DNA of 9,088 nucleotides from JBAROU01 sp049642385 (GTDB lineage: Bacteria; Chloroflexota; Dehalococcoidia; DSTF01; RBG-16-68-14). The stretch covers positions 1 through 9,088 of the forward strand of contig JBAROU010000141.1 of the NCBI GenBank assembly GCA_049642385.1. Reading direction: 5' to 3'. The notes beneath the pieces are model-generated. The model searched no databases, had not been told where the DNA came from, and saw only the letters and a program-made list of their open reading frames with translations. This document shows positions 1-6,839 of the stretch, piece after piece; the first letter of the stretch is position 1; each line of letters begins with the position of its first letter. The position numbers and the translations under genes were made by a program.

Positions 1-290
1 ACATCGAGGTGGTCGAGACGGTCCTGGCGCTGCTCGAGAAGCCGCGCAGCCTCATTCGCTTCGTCGAGGACCGACCCGGCCATGACCAGCGCTACAATCT
101 CGATTCGTCGAAGCTGCGCGCGCTGGGCTGGTCGCCCGCGCACGACTTCGAGTCAACGATGGAAAAGACGGTGGCATGGTACCGAGCCAACCGCTGGTGG
201 TGGGAGAAGATCAAATCGGGCGAGTATGGCGAGTACTACCAGCGCATGTATGGCCGCCGTCTGGCCGAAGCGAAGCCTTACCAGGGCTGA
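1..290 (+). CDS. rmlB: dTDP-glucose 4,6-dehydratase, C-terminal part (5' end outside window)
   Basis: Only the last 95 or so codons are present; the frame is open to the left edge (first full codon at base 3) and ends at TGA 288-290. The enzyme is an extended SDR-family dehydratase that converts dTDP-glucose to dTDP-4-keto-6-deoxyglucose, the second step of dTDP-L-rhamnose synthesis. The visible part is the substrate-binding C-terminal region, with the family hallmarks RFVEDRPGHDQRYNLDSSKL, the LGW turn, and the aromatic tail NRWWWEKIKSGEYGEYYQ. The NAD-binding and catalytic parts lie outside the window. A GTG at 9-11 is inside the gene and is not a start. rmlD follows 36 nt downstream on the same strand, the usual rml pairing. 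Identity is firm; completeness of the 5' part cannot be judged. Confidence 0.93.
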   Translation, partial: IEVVETVLALLEKPRSLIRFVEDRPGHDQRYNLDSSKLRALGWSPAHDFESTMEKTVAWYRANRWWWEKIKSGEYGEYYQRMYGRRLAEAKPYQG

Positions 291-326
291 CACGCCGTTC
301 GCGCGTCACACCGATACTGTCATGCG

Positions 327-1181
327 ATGCGAATCCTGATCACCGGCGCCGGCGGACAGCTCGGGCGCGACCTACAGCTCGCTCTCGAGGGCCACGACGT
401 CGTCGCGCTGACACACGCCGAGCTCGACGTCACCGACGCGAGCACGGTCTTCGATGCAGTCGAAAGCGCCAGGCCGGCGGTCGTGCTGCACACGGCCGCC
501 CTCACGGATACAACACGCTGCGAGCGCGAGCCGGACGTCGCGCTCCTCTACAATGGTATTGGCGCGCAGAACGTGGCCGTCGCCTGCGGTCGCGTCGGCG
601 CAGCGATGGTGCACGTGAGCACGAACGAAGTGTTCGATGGCGCGCAGGCGGAACCCTACCGCGAGTCGGACGAGCCCCACCCGCTCAACGCCTACGGCCG
701 CTCGAAGCTCGCGGGCGAGGGATTGATCCAGGAATCGTTACCGCAGCACTACATCGTGCGCACGGCGTGGCTCTACGGCCCCGGCGGCAACAACTTCGTT
801 GCGAAGGTGCTCAGCCGGGCGGAGAGCGGCGCCGTCAGCGGCGTCGTCGATGAGGTGGCGACGCCGACCTGGACGCGCGAGCTCGCGCACGCGATCGTGA
901 AGCTAATCGAAACGGACGTCTACGGTGTCTACCACCTGACCAACGCCGGCCAGGCGTCGCGCTACGAATGGGTGCGAGAGATCCTACGGCTGGCGGGCAA
1001 GGAAGACGTCCCGGTGCGCGAGATGACCACCGCCGAGTTCCGCGCCGAGCAGCCACAGGCGGCGGTCGCGCCGCGCAAACCGCCGCAGAGCGTGCTGGCG
1101 AACGCCGCCGGTGCGCAGCTCGGCATCGAGCTGCGGCCTTGGCAACAGGCGCTGGCGGAGTACATCGCCGCGCGCGGCTAG
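327..1181 (+). CDS. rmlD: dTDP-4-dehydrorhamnose reductase
   Basis: A 284-residue SDR protein of normal family length. It catalyses the last step of dTDP-L-rhamnose synthesis, NAD(P)H-dependent reduction of dTDP-4-keto-L-rhamnose. Visible motifs are the N-terminal dinucleotide-binding loop TGAGGQLG (residues 6-13), the STNEVFDG segment (98-105; many relatives have STDYVFDG), the catalytic YGRSK (Tyr123, Lys127), RTAWLYGPGGNNF (about 145-157) and the C-terminal RPW segment. The ATG at 327 puts the first beta strand (MRILITGAGG) at the very N-terminus, so the start is well supported although no clear Shine-Dalgarno precedes it. A TACTGT hexamer at 315-320 lies just upstream, but I see no matching -35 box, so co-transcription with rmlB is simpler. 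It ends with TAG 16 nt before the stop of the convergent secreted-protein gene. Confidence 0.93.
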   Translation: MRILITGAGGQLGRDLQLALEGHDVVALTHAELDVTDASTVFDAVESARPAVVLHTAALTDTTRCEREPDVALLYNGIGAQNVAVACGRVGAAMVHVSTNEVFDGAQAEPYRESDEPHPLNAYGRSKLAGEGLIQESLPQHYIVRTAWLYGPGGNNFVAKVLSRAESGAVSGVVDEVATPTWTRELAHAIVKLIETDVYGVYHLTNAGQASRYEWVREILRLAGKEDVPVREMTTAEFRAEQPQAAVAPRKPPQSVLANAAGAQLGIELRPWQQALAEYIAARG

Positions 1182-1197
1182 GCCCCTACCCCTCCGC

Positions 1198-4100
1198 CTA
1201 CAGGCAGGAGTGCCCGAACTGCGCTAGCGCAAGCACTAGGTCGGGCGTGGCGATACTCCCGTCGGGCGGGCCAGCCTGCAGGATCGTTCCTCCGGGTTGC
1301 GGAGAGGACCGATCGAAGGCCGCGTGGTACGCCGGCGCGGGCGGAGGCGTGGTGAGCGCCTCTGCCAGCGCTTCTTGCTTCGTTGGGACGGTCGGACGGG
1401 TGGCCCCAAAGCGCTCTACGATGCGGAAGATGTCGCCGGCCGTGATCGACCTGTCTCGTTGGGGCGCAGTACTTGGGTTCGGCGTATCGAAGAAGTCCCA
1501 GAAGTATTGCGGGTTCCTACCACCACCCAGTGATGGGTTGGTCCCCAGCTCGAGCACGTCGCGACAACCATCACCGTCCGTGTCCAAATTAGGATCGACC
1601 GTCGGTGCGGGCGTCGCAAGGATGCAGTTGATTGTCAGCGAGTCGCCAGCCGCAGCGGCTACTTCGCCACCGTTGTCATTGAGCAGGTGACTTGCTAGCG
1701 GCGCACCCGGAACGAGGTCTACCTGCTGGCTGCCCGGCGTTATGCAGTGGAAGTCCACCTCAACGAGCGGGCCGAGGTATGTGCTCTCGCTGCCGGTCGG
1801 CCCTATGACGCAACTCACCAGATAACTCGCAGCATCCTCGAATTCCGCGCCAGCGCCACCGCTACAGCCGGGCCATACCACTTCATTGAGGCCATTGCGC
1901 TCCTTCAGCACCAGCCCTGCTGAGTGCGTCAGCCGCACCTGGAAGCCATCATACCCGGCGAGCGTATTTCCATCGCCATCAGTCAGGCCGATACTGCTCA
2001 ACACGACGCTCACGGTCACGAACGCCTGGCCGCCCGGCTGCAGGACGATCTGGCACTTGGTCTCCTTCACCACGGCCTGGCAGCCACCCGCCGGTTGGGA
2101 TACGCCCGCGCTCTTCGCGTCCAGCGATAACACCGGGGCCAGGGCAGGCCCAAACGTGGCAGTCGCGGTGGGCGTCGGCGTACGTGTTGGCGTGGCCGTG
2201 TTCGTGCGTGTCGCAGTGGGCGTGGGCGTCGCGGTGGCCGTCGGCGTCGGTGTGCGCGTTGGCGCGGGCGTGTTCGTGTGCGTCGCAGTGGCCGTTGGCG
2301 TCGGCGTGCGCGTTGGCGTCGGCGTGGGCGTGTTCGTGCGTGTCGCAGTGGGCGTGGGCACAGGCGATGCTCCCTCCGGCGGGCATGTCGCGGCGACGAG
2401 ATCGGCAATGATGTTGTCCAGCGAGGCGAAGTCCGACACAACAAAGATGTGCTTGGCGTCTGGTTCGTCTGCGATGTCGTCCAGCTGCGAGTAGGCGATC
2501 CCGTGGCCAACTCCGACATCAAAGATCTCGGTGCCGGCAGCGCGCGCGTCGTTCGCTTTCGCGACCGGATCGCCCGCGATGTTCTGCCAACCGTCCACGA
2601 CCAACACCATGACGTGCGGCACGCCCGGGCGGCCGTCCGCGCTCAACTCCTGCTGAGCCCGCTCGATACCGACCGCGAGGTTCGAGAGGCTCTGATATTC
2701 GACCATGTTCGCGATCGCACTGAGGATCGCGGGCTGATTGCCCGACAAGGCGCTTTCGAGTCGCGCGAACATGGAGAACTGGACGACACCGATATGCGTC
2801 GCGGCCGAACCGACGCTGTTGCCCGTGACGACATCTTGCGCGAAGTCCTTGACCTGTTGCCACTCAGTGCTATCTACGCTACCCGAGCCGTCCAGCACAA
2901 GCATCAGATCCATCATCCCAGCACAGCTGCCGGACGTGGCAGGAATGAGAGTGGGCGTAGGTGAAGGTGTGGACGTCGGTGTTGACGTGCGAGTCGGCGT
3001 GGCCGAAGGCGTCACGGGGTGGGTGGGAGTCGGCGTTGGGAACGGCCCCTGAGCGACGGCGCTGGTCCACGTCGTCCCCTCCCCGAAGAAGCGCGTAATC
3101 GGCGCCCAGTTATTCGCGACGTAGGGGTCCGGCGCCGCGGGCGCCACCGGCTTCGTGTAGTGCTGCGCCAGCGTCTCATAGAACGTCATCTCTACGGGTG
3201 TCAGGAAACGACCATGACTTTCCGCAACAAACCCGATGTTGAACGCCTTCTGCGCTGTCGCCGGGCCGGGGCTGCGCGCGCCGTGGACACTCTGAATTTG
3301 CTGAATCGTCGTCGTCGAAACGATGTCGTTGATCACCTGGCCACAACGCTGGAGTGGAGCGGGGCTTGCCGGGTTGTAGACATGGAGCGGCGGCACCTGA
3401 GCACCGCTGATGAGCCCCATCATGTACTTATCGAGCGGCGAAGCGTGATGCGCCTGGTTCCATCCCTCTACACAGTTCAGCGTAAACGTGCCGTTTCCGT
3501 TGTCGGCCCATCCCCAACCGCCGATCAGACTACCAACGCTGCTCCTGTCGACGTAGTGGCCGTTCGAGGTCAGCCCGAACGAGGGGTCAAGATACGAACC
3601 CCACTGGTGGATCAGCTCGTGCGTCGCCAGACCGCTCGTTAGCCCTAGGTTGTACGCGTCGATAACGTTGACACCAAGGAGCCTGCCGGCGCTGCCGTAC
3701 TGCGACGTTTCATTGACGGGCAGCTGCCCCGTGCCGTTGTAATCCACCTTCACTGAGTGGTGCGCACCAATACGCGAACTTTGCCCCGGCGCGGACGCGC
3801 CGGGCACGTACTCGATCTGGTCCGTCGAGAAGAACGTTAGGAAATCAAAGGCATCCGGCAGCACGCCATAGATCGCCTTCGTCAGGTTAGTCAGATCGCC
3901 TCCCGCCAGGCGTAAGTAGCCCTGCGTGTCCCGATTGGCGCCGCGCACGTTGACCAGATGCGACGACGCGACGACGTTGGATGACAGGGTAACGGTGGGC
4001 GTCGTTGCGATCGACTGATCGAGGACGCCAATCCATGGGTCTGCATCAAACCTGCTTAGAATGCCATCTAGATCCCTAACGAAGATCGTACCGACACGCA

Positions 4101-4623
4101 TCATGTCGAGCCTGGACGGGCTCTCGGGGTCAGAGAGGAAGTTCGTTGGGAGAGCGCGAGCCGGGTCGTACGAGAACGGCCCGCTGGTGTAGACGAAATC
4201 GCCCGCGACCAGATCGCCGCCCAGCCCGTCGTCGCGCAGGTCAAACGGAGTCGGTTGCGGTGTAATAATGCCGAAGATATTGCCGGTGAACGTCACGCTG
4301 TTGACCGGCCCACCGATGTCGACCTCGATCCGGAACGTGTCCGTGCCATTGTTCCGGACGACCCCCGGTACGGTTTCCCAACTACGCGTCGTGCTGGTGG
4401 CGCCGGCAGCCGTTCGGATGGTGCCACCAGCGGCGGGCTCTCCAAGGAGGGACGCGACCGTGGGCCAGGTTCGTCCGGGGGGCGCGGAACCACTCACCGC
4501 GGGGCTGAGCAGAAGCGATTCGTTGGCTCCCGAACCCGCGACTTCCGGGGTACCTGAACCTACGAGCAGAAGGCTGCCGGCGAGCGCAAGGCTAACCAGA
4601 AAAGTGAGTGATCTTGTCCTCAG
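1198..4623 (-). CDS. Large secreted multidomain protein: metallopeptidase-like + VWA + cohesin-like + dockerin-like
   Basis: About 1141 residues, read from a proposed CTG start (4623-4621) to TAG at 1200-1198. The N-terminus (RTRSLTFLVSLALAGSLLLV) is a classic signal peptide. Following it are: a DDGLGGDLVAGD turn (131-142) typical of beta-sandwich domains of secreted proteins; a metallopeptidase-like region with HELIHQWG (335-342) and SPLDKYMMGL; a Pro/Thr linker (about 528-565); a VWA domain (about 567-747) with MIDAS motif DGSGS (578-582); a second Pro/Thr linker (751-823); a cohesin-like beta domain with four or more Cys (826-1010); an EF-hand-like DTDGDG (1014-1019); and two dockerin-like segments ending in QFGHSCL. 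Calling the start at GTG 4497 would lose the signal peptide. It is transcribed opposite to the flanking sugar genes. Exact function is unknown; surface adhesin or protease are both possible. Confidence 0.8.
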   Translation of the reverse strand: MRTRSLTFLVSLALAGSLLLVGSGTPEVAGSGANESLLLSPAVSGSAPPGRTWPTVASLLGEPAAGGTIRTAAGATSTTRSWETVPGVVRNNGTDTFRIEVDIGGPVNSVTFTGNIFGIITPQPTPFDLRDDGLGGDLVAGDFVYTSGPFSYDPARALPTNFLSDPESPSRLDMMRVGTIFVRDLDGILSRFDADPWIGVLDQSIATTPTVTLSSNVVASSHLVNVRGANRDTQGYLRLAGGDLTNLTKAIYGVLPDAFDFLTFFSTDQIEYVPGASAPGQSSRIGAHHSVKVDYNGTGQLPVNETSQYGSAGRLLGVNVIDAYNLGLTSGLATHELIHQWGSYLDPSFGLTSNGHYVDRSSVGSLIGGWGWADNGNGTFTLNCVEGWNQAHHASPLDKYMMGLISGAQVPPLHVYNPASPAPLQRCGQVINDIVSTTTIQQIQSVHGARSPGPATAQKAFNIGFVAESHGRFLTPVEMTFYETLAQHYTKPVAPAAPDPYVANNWAPITRFFGEGTTWTSAVAQGPFPTPTPTHPVTPSATPTRTSTPTSTPSPTPTLIPATSGSCAGMMDLMLVLDGSGSVDSTEWQQVKDFAQDVVTGNSVGSAATHIGVVQFSMFARLESALSGNQPAILSAIANMVEYQSLSNLAVGIERAQQELSADGRPGVPHVMVLVVDGWQNIAGDPVAKANDARAAGTEIFDVGVGHGIAYSQLDDIADEPDAKHIFVVSDFASLDNIIADLVAATCPPEGASPVPTPTATRTNTPTPTPTRTPTPTATATHTNTPAPTRTPTPTATATPTPTATRTNTATPTRTPTPTATATFGPALAPVLSLDAKSAGVSQPAGGCQAVVKETKCQIVLQPGGQAFVTVSVVLSSIGLTDGDGNTLAGYDGFQVRLTHSAGLVLKERNGLNEVVWPGCSGGAGAEFEDAASYLVSCVIGPTGSESTYLGPLVEVDFHCITPGSQQVDLVPGAPLASHLLNDNGGEVAAAAGDSLTINCILATPAPTVDPNLDTDGDGCRDVLELGTNPSLGGGRNPQYFWDFFDTPNPSTAPQRDRSITAGDIFRIVERFGATRPTVPTKQEALAEALTTPPPAPAYHAAFDRSSPQPGGTILQAGPPDGSIATPDLVLALAQFGHSCL
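2155..2370 (-). repeat. Pro/Thr-codon repeat array (second linker)
   Basis: This stretch encodes residues about 751-823 of the secreted protein, an almost pure Pro/Thr/Ala/Arg/Asn linker of PTPTATRTNT type. At DNA level it contains an exact 30-bp direct repeat (2198-2227 and 2330-2359, 132 nt apart, in frame) with a diverged third copy at 2270-2299. Such arrays commonly change length by slippage or recombination in whole codons, so the linker may vary between strains. Thr-rich linkers are also possible O-glycosylation sites, which is inference here. Confidence 0.8.
2929..3042 (-). repeat. Pro/Thr-codon repeat region (first linker)
   Basis: Encodes residues about 528-565 of the secreted protein, the Pro/Thr/Ser linker (PTPTPTHPVTPSATPTRTST and more) between the metallopeptidase-like region and the VWA domain. 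It is shorter and more degenerate than the second linker, and I see no exact long repeat in it. Confidence 0.65.
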
Positions 4624-4633
4624 TCGTCAATTG

Positions 4634-4638
4634 CTCCT
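4634..4638 (-). promoter_or_regulatory. Ribosome binding site deciding the CTG start of the secreted protein
   Basis: On the minus strand this reads AGGAG, 10 nt before the in-frame CTG at 4623-4621. The frame is closed by a TGA at 4629-4627, and there is no ATG, GTG or TTG between that stop and the GTG at 4497. The GTG has no purine-rich site before it. A TTG at 4630-4628 is out of frame. Confidence 0.6.
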
Positions 4639-4682
4639 GGCGGGGAACAAGCGTGGGAAGTTCGCCACAAGCTTCCTCGATC

Positions 4683-4710
4683 AGCATACCAGCATGTCCC
4701 GTCCTGTCAA
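4683..4710 (-). promoter_or_regulatory. Sigma70-type promoter for the secreted-protein gene
   Basis: On the minus strand there is a perfect TTGACA (4710-4705), a 16-nt spacer and TATGCT (4688-4683). This would start the transcript near 4676, giving a leader of about 50 nt that contains the AGGAG site and ends at the proposed CTG start. Position, orientation and box quality agree with each other; not experimentally shown. Confidence 0.55.
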
Positions 4711-4739
4711 GCTACGTCCTTCGTTCGACCGCACGATGC

Positions 4740-4745
4740 TAAGAT
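4740..4745 (+). promoter_or_regulatory. Possible -10 box for the glycosyltransferase operon (leaderless start?)
   Basis: TAAGAT ends 7 nt before the GTG start at 4753. No good -35 hexamer is visible 16-18 nt upstream, and no Shine-Dalgarno precedes the GTG. If the box is real, transcription would begin at or next to the start codon, giving a leaderless mRNA. Weak evidence. Confidence 0.27.
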
Positions 4746-4752
4746 ACGAGTT

Positions 4753-5670
4753 GTGGAGGACGCGCCTTCGGTCGGCATCGTCACCGTGAACTACAACGGC
4801 AGCGCGTTCATCGGCGAATTCATCGAATCGCTGGCCAACGTGGAGTATCCCAACGCCTCGCTCGTCGTCGTCGACGCCGCTTCATCCGATGGCTCGGCGG
4901 ACGAGATCGCGCGTCGCAGCCCAGAGGCGCGCCTCATCCGCTGCGACGAGAATGTCGGCATTGCCAAAGGCAACAACCTGGGCGCCGCATACTGCCTCGA
5001 GCGCGGCTTCGACTACGTACTTTTCATCAACAACGACACGCGCCAGGAGCCGGATTTCCTACAGGTGCTTGTCCAAGCGGCCGACTCGCGCACGATGACT
5101 GTGCCGCGTATCCTCTACGCGGGCGATCCGCGCCTGATCAGCACGCACGCCGGCGGCTTCAACTGGGACTTGGGCCTGTTCCGCAACACCTACCACGGGA
5201 AGTCGGACGGCCCCAAGACGCGCCAGCGACGCGAGCTCGAGACAGCGAGCTTCTGCTGCATCCTGGTACCGGCGCAGGCGTTCGCCAAGGCAGGGCCGCT
5301 GGACGAGCGCTTCTTCATGTACTACGAGGAGACCGACTTCCTTCGCCACGCCTTGGAGCTGGGCTACCGCCTCCTTTACATACCCGAGGCTGTGGTCTAC
5401 CATCGCGAGAGCGCATCGAGCGGGGGCGGCTGGATGACGCCCTTCAAGCACTACTACGCGACGCGCAACCGGCTGTATCTCGTGCGCAAGCACGCCCGAT
5501 CGAGGCTGCGCTACGCCTACTTCACGCTCTACTTCTGGGCGACGCGCGTCCCATACCTAGCGCGCTATCTCATGTCAGGCCAGCGCGCGATGCTCAAGGC
5601 GCTGGTGCTCGGAATGCTGCATTATTATCGCGGCCGCATGGGGCGCACGCTGGAGGTGCACGACTTCTGA
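4753..5670 (+). CDS. Family 2 glycosyltransferase (rhamnosyltransferase-like)
   Basis: A 305-residue cytoplasmic GT-A fold enzyme that would transfer a nucleotide-activated sugar to a growing lipid-linked glycan. Visible features are the N-terminal strand VGIVTVNYNG (7-16), the nucleotide-binding segment VVVDAASSDGS (38-48, with Ala where VVDNASSDGS is usual), NVGIAKGNN (67-75), the metal-site equivalent INNDT (92-96), and FFMYYEETDF (177-186) carrying the likely catalytic acid, followed by YIPEAVVYH. The C-terminal ~80 residues are basic and aromatic (YLVRKHARSRLRYAYFTLYF) and may lie on the membrane. The start is GTG at 4753, the only normal start codon that keeps the first strand. It is the first gene of a three-gene operon and its TGA overlaps the proposed CTG start of the next gene. 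The neighbouring rmlBD makes rhamnose a reasonable donor sugar, but this is inference. Confidence 0.88.
   Translation: MEDAPSVGIVTVNYNGSAFIGEFIESLANVEYPNASLVVVDAASSDGSADEIARRSPEARLIRCDENVGIAKGNNLGAAYCLERGFDYVLFINNDTRQEPDFLQVLVQAADSRTMTVPRILYAGDPRLISTHAGGFNWDLGLFRNTYHGKSDGPKTRQRRELETASFCCILVPAQAFAKAGPLDERFFMYYEETDFLRHALELGYRLLYIPEAVVYHRESASSGGGWMTPFKHYYATRNRLYLVRKHARSRLRYAYFTLYFWATRVPYLARYLMSGQRAMLKALVLGMLHYYRGRMGRTLEVHDF
5652..5657 (+). promoter_or_regulatory. Ribosome binding site deciding the CTG start of the GT4 gene
   Basis: GGAGGT inside the end of the preceding gene, 9 nt before CTG at 5667-5669. That CTG shares CTGA with the upstream stop codon, in the same geometry as the common ATGA coupling. 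The first ATG in this frame, 5733, would begin after the conserved first beta strand. Confidence 0.6.
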
Positions 5671-6839
5671 CCTCGTCGAACCCCGACCGCAGGCTGCGCA
5701 TCGCCTTCGACGCTTCGGCCATCCCGCGCCAGATGGCAGGCGCCGGTGTGTACACCTATCAGCTCGCTCGCGCGCTGGCCGAGGCAGCAGGCAAACATCG
5801 ACTCGTTATCTTCGCGCGCCCGGGCGTGCTAGACGACGTCGCGAGCAAGAACGTGCGCGTCGTGCACGTCGGCGTCGGTTCACGGGCTCTCCGACTGCTC
5901 TGGGAGCAGACGGTGCTCCCACTGTTGCTGCGGCGCCTGCGCATCGATGTGCTCCACTCACCTCACCATCACACGCCGCTCGCCGCGCGCCTGCACGTCG
6001 GCGGCCTGGCGAAACGGACGCGCCTGGTCGTGACAGTGCACGACGTGACGTTCATGCTGATCCCCCAGCGTTACCACGTCGCACGACTGCTGTATATGGA
6101 GGCCGTGACACGCAGCGCCACTCGCGTCGCCGACGCGATCGTGACGCCGTCCCAGACCGTCCGACAGGACGTGATCCGAGTGCTACGTGTCGCTCCGGAG
6201 CGGATCGTCGCCATCCCGGAAGCCGCCGGCGCACAATACGTCCCTGTCGACGACGAAGACGCGCTGGGCCGTGTGCGCTGGAAGTACCAGCTGCCGACCC
6301 GCTACATCCTCAGCGTGGGGAGCCTGGAGCCGGGCAAGAACCGCGCTCGCCTGTTCCGCGCCTACGCCGACCTGCGCGACGAGAACGCCGCGCCGCCGAT
6401 CGTCGTCGCCGGCCAGCCCGCTTGGCGCTACCAGGACGACTTCGATCTTGTCGAGAGGCTGGGGCTGGAGGATCGCGTGCGCTTCCTGGGCTACGTGCCA
6501 GACGAAGACATGCCCGCGTTGTACAGCGGCGCGACGTGCTTCGCCTTCCCATCGCTGTACGAGGGGTTCGGGCTGCCCGTGCTCGAGGCGATGGCGTGCG
6601 GGGCGCCGGTCCTGACGTCGAACGTCTCCGCCACGGCCGAAGTTGCCGGCGACGCAGCACTGCTCGTCGATCCGCACGACACCTTGGCGATCACCGCAGC
6701 GCTCGACCGGCTCCTCTCGGATGCTGAGCTGCGCGCCGAGCTGCGCAGCAAGGGCCTCGATCGGGCGCGCCAGTTCTCGTGGCAGCGGGCGGCCCGCCAA
6801 GCGATGATCGTCTACGAGATCGTGGCCTCGCGAGATTGA
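5667..6839 (+). CDS. GT4-type glycosyltransferase (family 1 superfamily, GT-B fold)
   Basis: About 390 residues from the proposed CTG start, a normal GT4 length. It is a retaining GT-B enzyme expected to act on the cytoplasmic face of the membrane in glycan assembly. The N-terminal domain begins RLRIAFDASAIPRQMAGAGV, the usual first strand and glycine loop of the family. This stretch starts before the first ATG (5733), which is why the CTG was chosen. Further on are VVTVHDVTFMLIP, SVGSLEPGKN (216-225, opening the donor domain) and the donor-binding EGFGLPVLEAMACG with the E-x7-E pair (Glu299, Glu307). The stop TGA at 6837-6839 overlaps the next ATG by one base. It is the middle gene of the GT2-GT4-GT2 operon, translationally coupled on both sides. 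Donor and acceptor cannot be told from sequence; mannosyl or similar activity is common in close families. Confidence 0.85.
   Translation: MTSSNPDRRLRIAFDASAIPRQMAGAGVYTYQLARALAEAAGKHRLVIFARPGVLDDVASKNVRVVHVGVGSRALRLLWEQTVLPLLLRRLRIDVLHSPHHHTPLAARLHVGGLAKRTRLVVTVHDVTFMLIPQRYHVARLLYMEAVTRSATRVADAIVTPSQTVRQDVIRVLRVAPERIVAIPEAAGAQYVPVDDEDALGRVRWKYQLPTRYILSVGSLEPGKNRARLFRAYADLRDENAAPPIVVAGQPAWRYQDDFDLVERLGLEDRVRFLGYVPDEDMPALYSGATCFAFPSLYEGFGLPVLEAMACGAPVLTSNVSATAEVAGDAALLVDPHDTLAITAALDRLLSDAELRAELRSKGLDRARQFSWQRAARQAMIVYEIVASRD

Larger units (their letters stand above)
4624..4752. other. Divergent intergenic region
   Basis: About 130 bases between the secreted-protein gene (minus) and the glycosyltransferase operon (plus). 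It holds the minus-strand promoter and ribosome site listed separately and a weak plus-strand -10 candidate. I see no inverted repeat that looks like an operator or terminator. Confidence 0.7.

Noticed and set aside
176..853. Plus-strand Arg-rich frame of 225 codons overlapping rmlB and rmlD
   Set aside because: Low-complexity Arg/Ala composition in an alternative frame of two well-recognised genes.
2155..2370. CRISPR-like or tandem-repeat RNA array
   Set aside because: Spacing is irregular, copies diverge and everything stays in frame as Pro/Thr codons, so it is a protein linker.
1886..2494. Plus-strand open frame of 202 codons rich in Val/Gly, and a minus-strand frame rich in His/Asp/Ala (1979-2386)
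   Set aside because: Both are other-frame readings of the Pro/Thr linker repeat; their low-complexity content comes from the repeat codons and they have no ribosome site or domain.
3019..3642. Plus-strand open frame of 207 codons opposite the metallopeptidase-like region
   Set aside because: Arg-rich composition typical of antisense reading of a GC-rich gene; the minus-strand frame holds the recognisable HExxH motif.
5733..5735. ATG 5733 as the start of the GT4 gene
   Set aside because: It would remove the conserved first beta strand and most of the glycine loop region, and it has no good ribosome site.
6779..6781. GTG 6779 as the start of the second GT2 gene
   Set aside because: It adds 20 residues with no family similarity inside the GT4 gene; ATG 6839 gives the standard N-terminus and a TGATG overlap.
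6183..6800. Minus-strand open frame of 205 codons opposite the GT4 gene
   Set aside because: Shadow of the GT4 coding frame, which carries EGFGLPVLEAMACG; no motif in the antisense frame.
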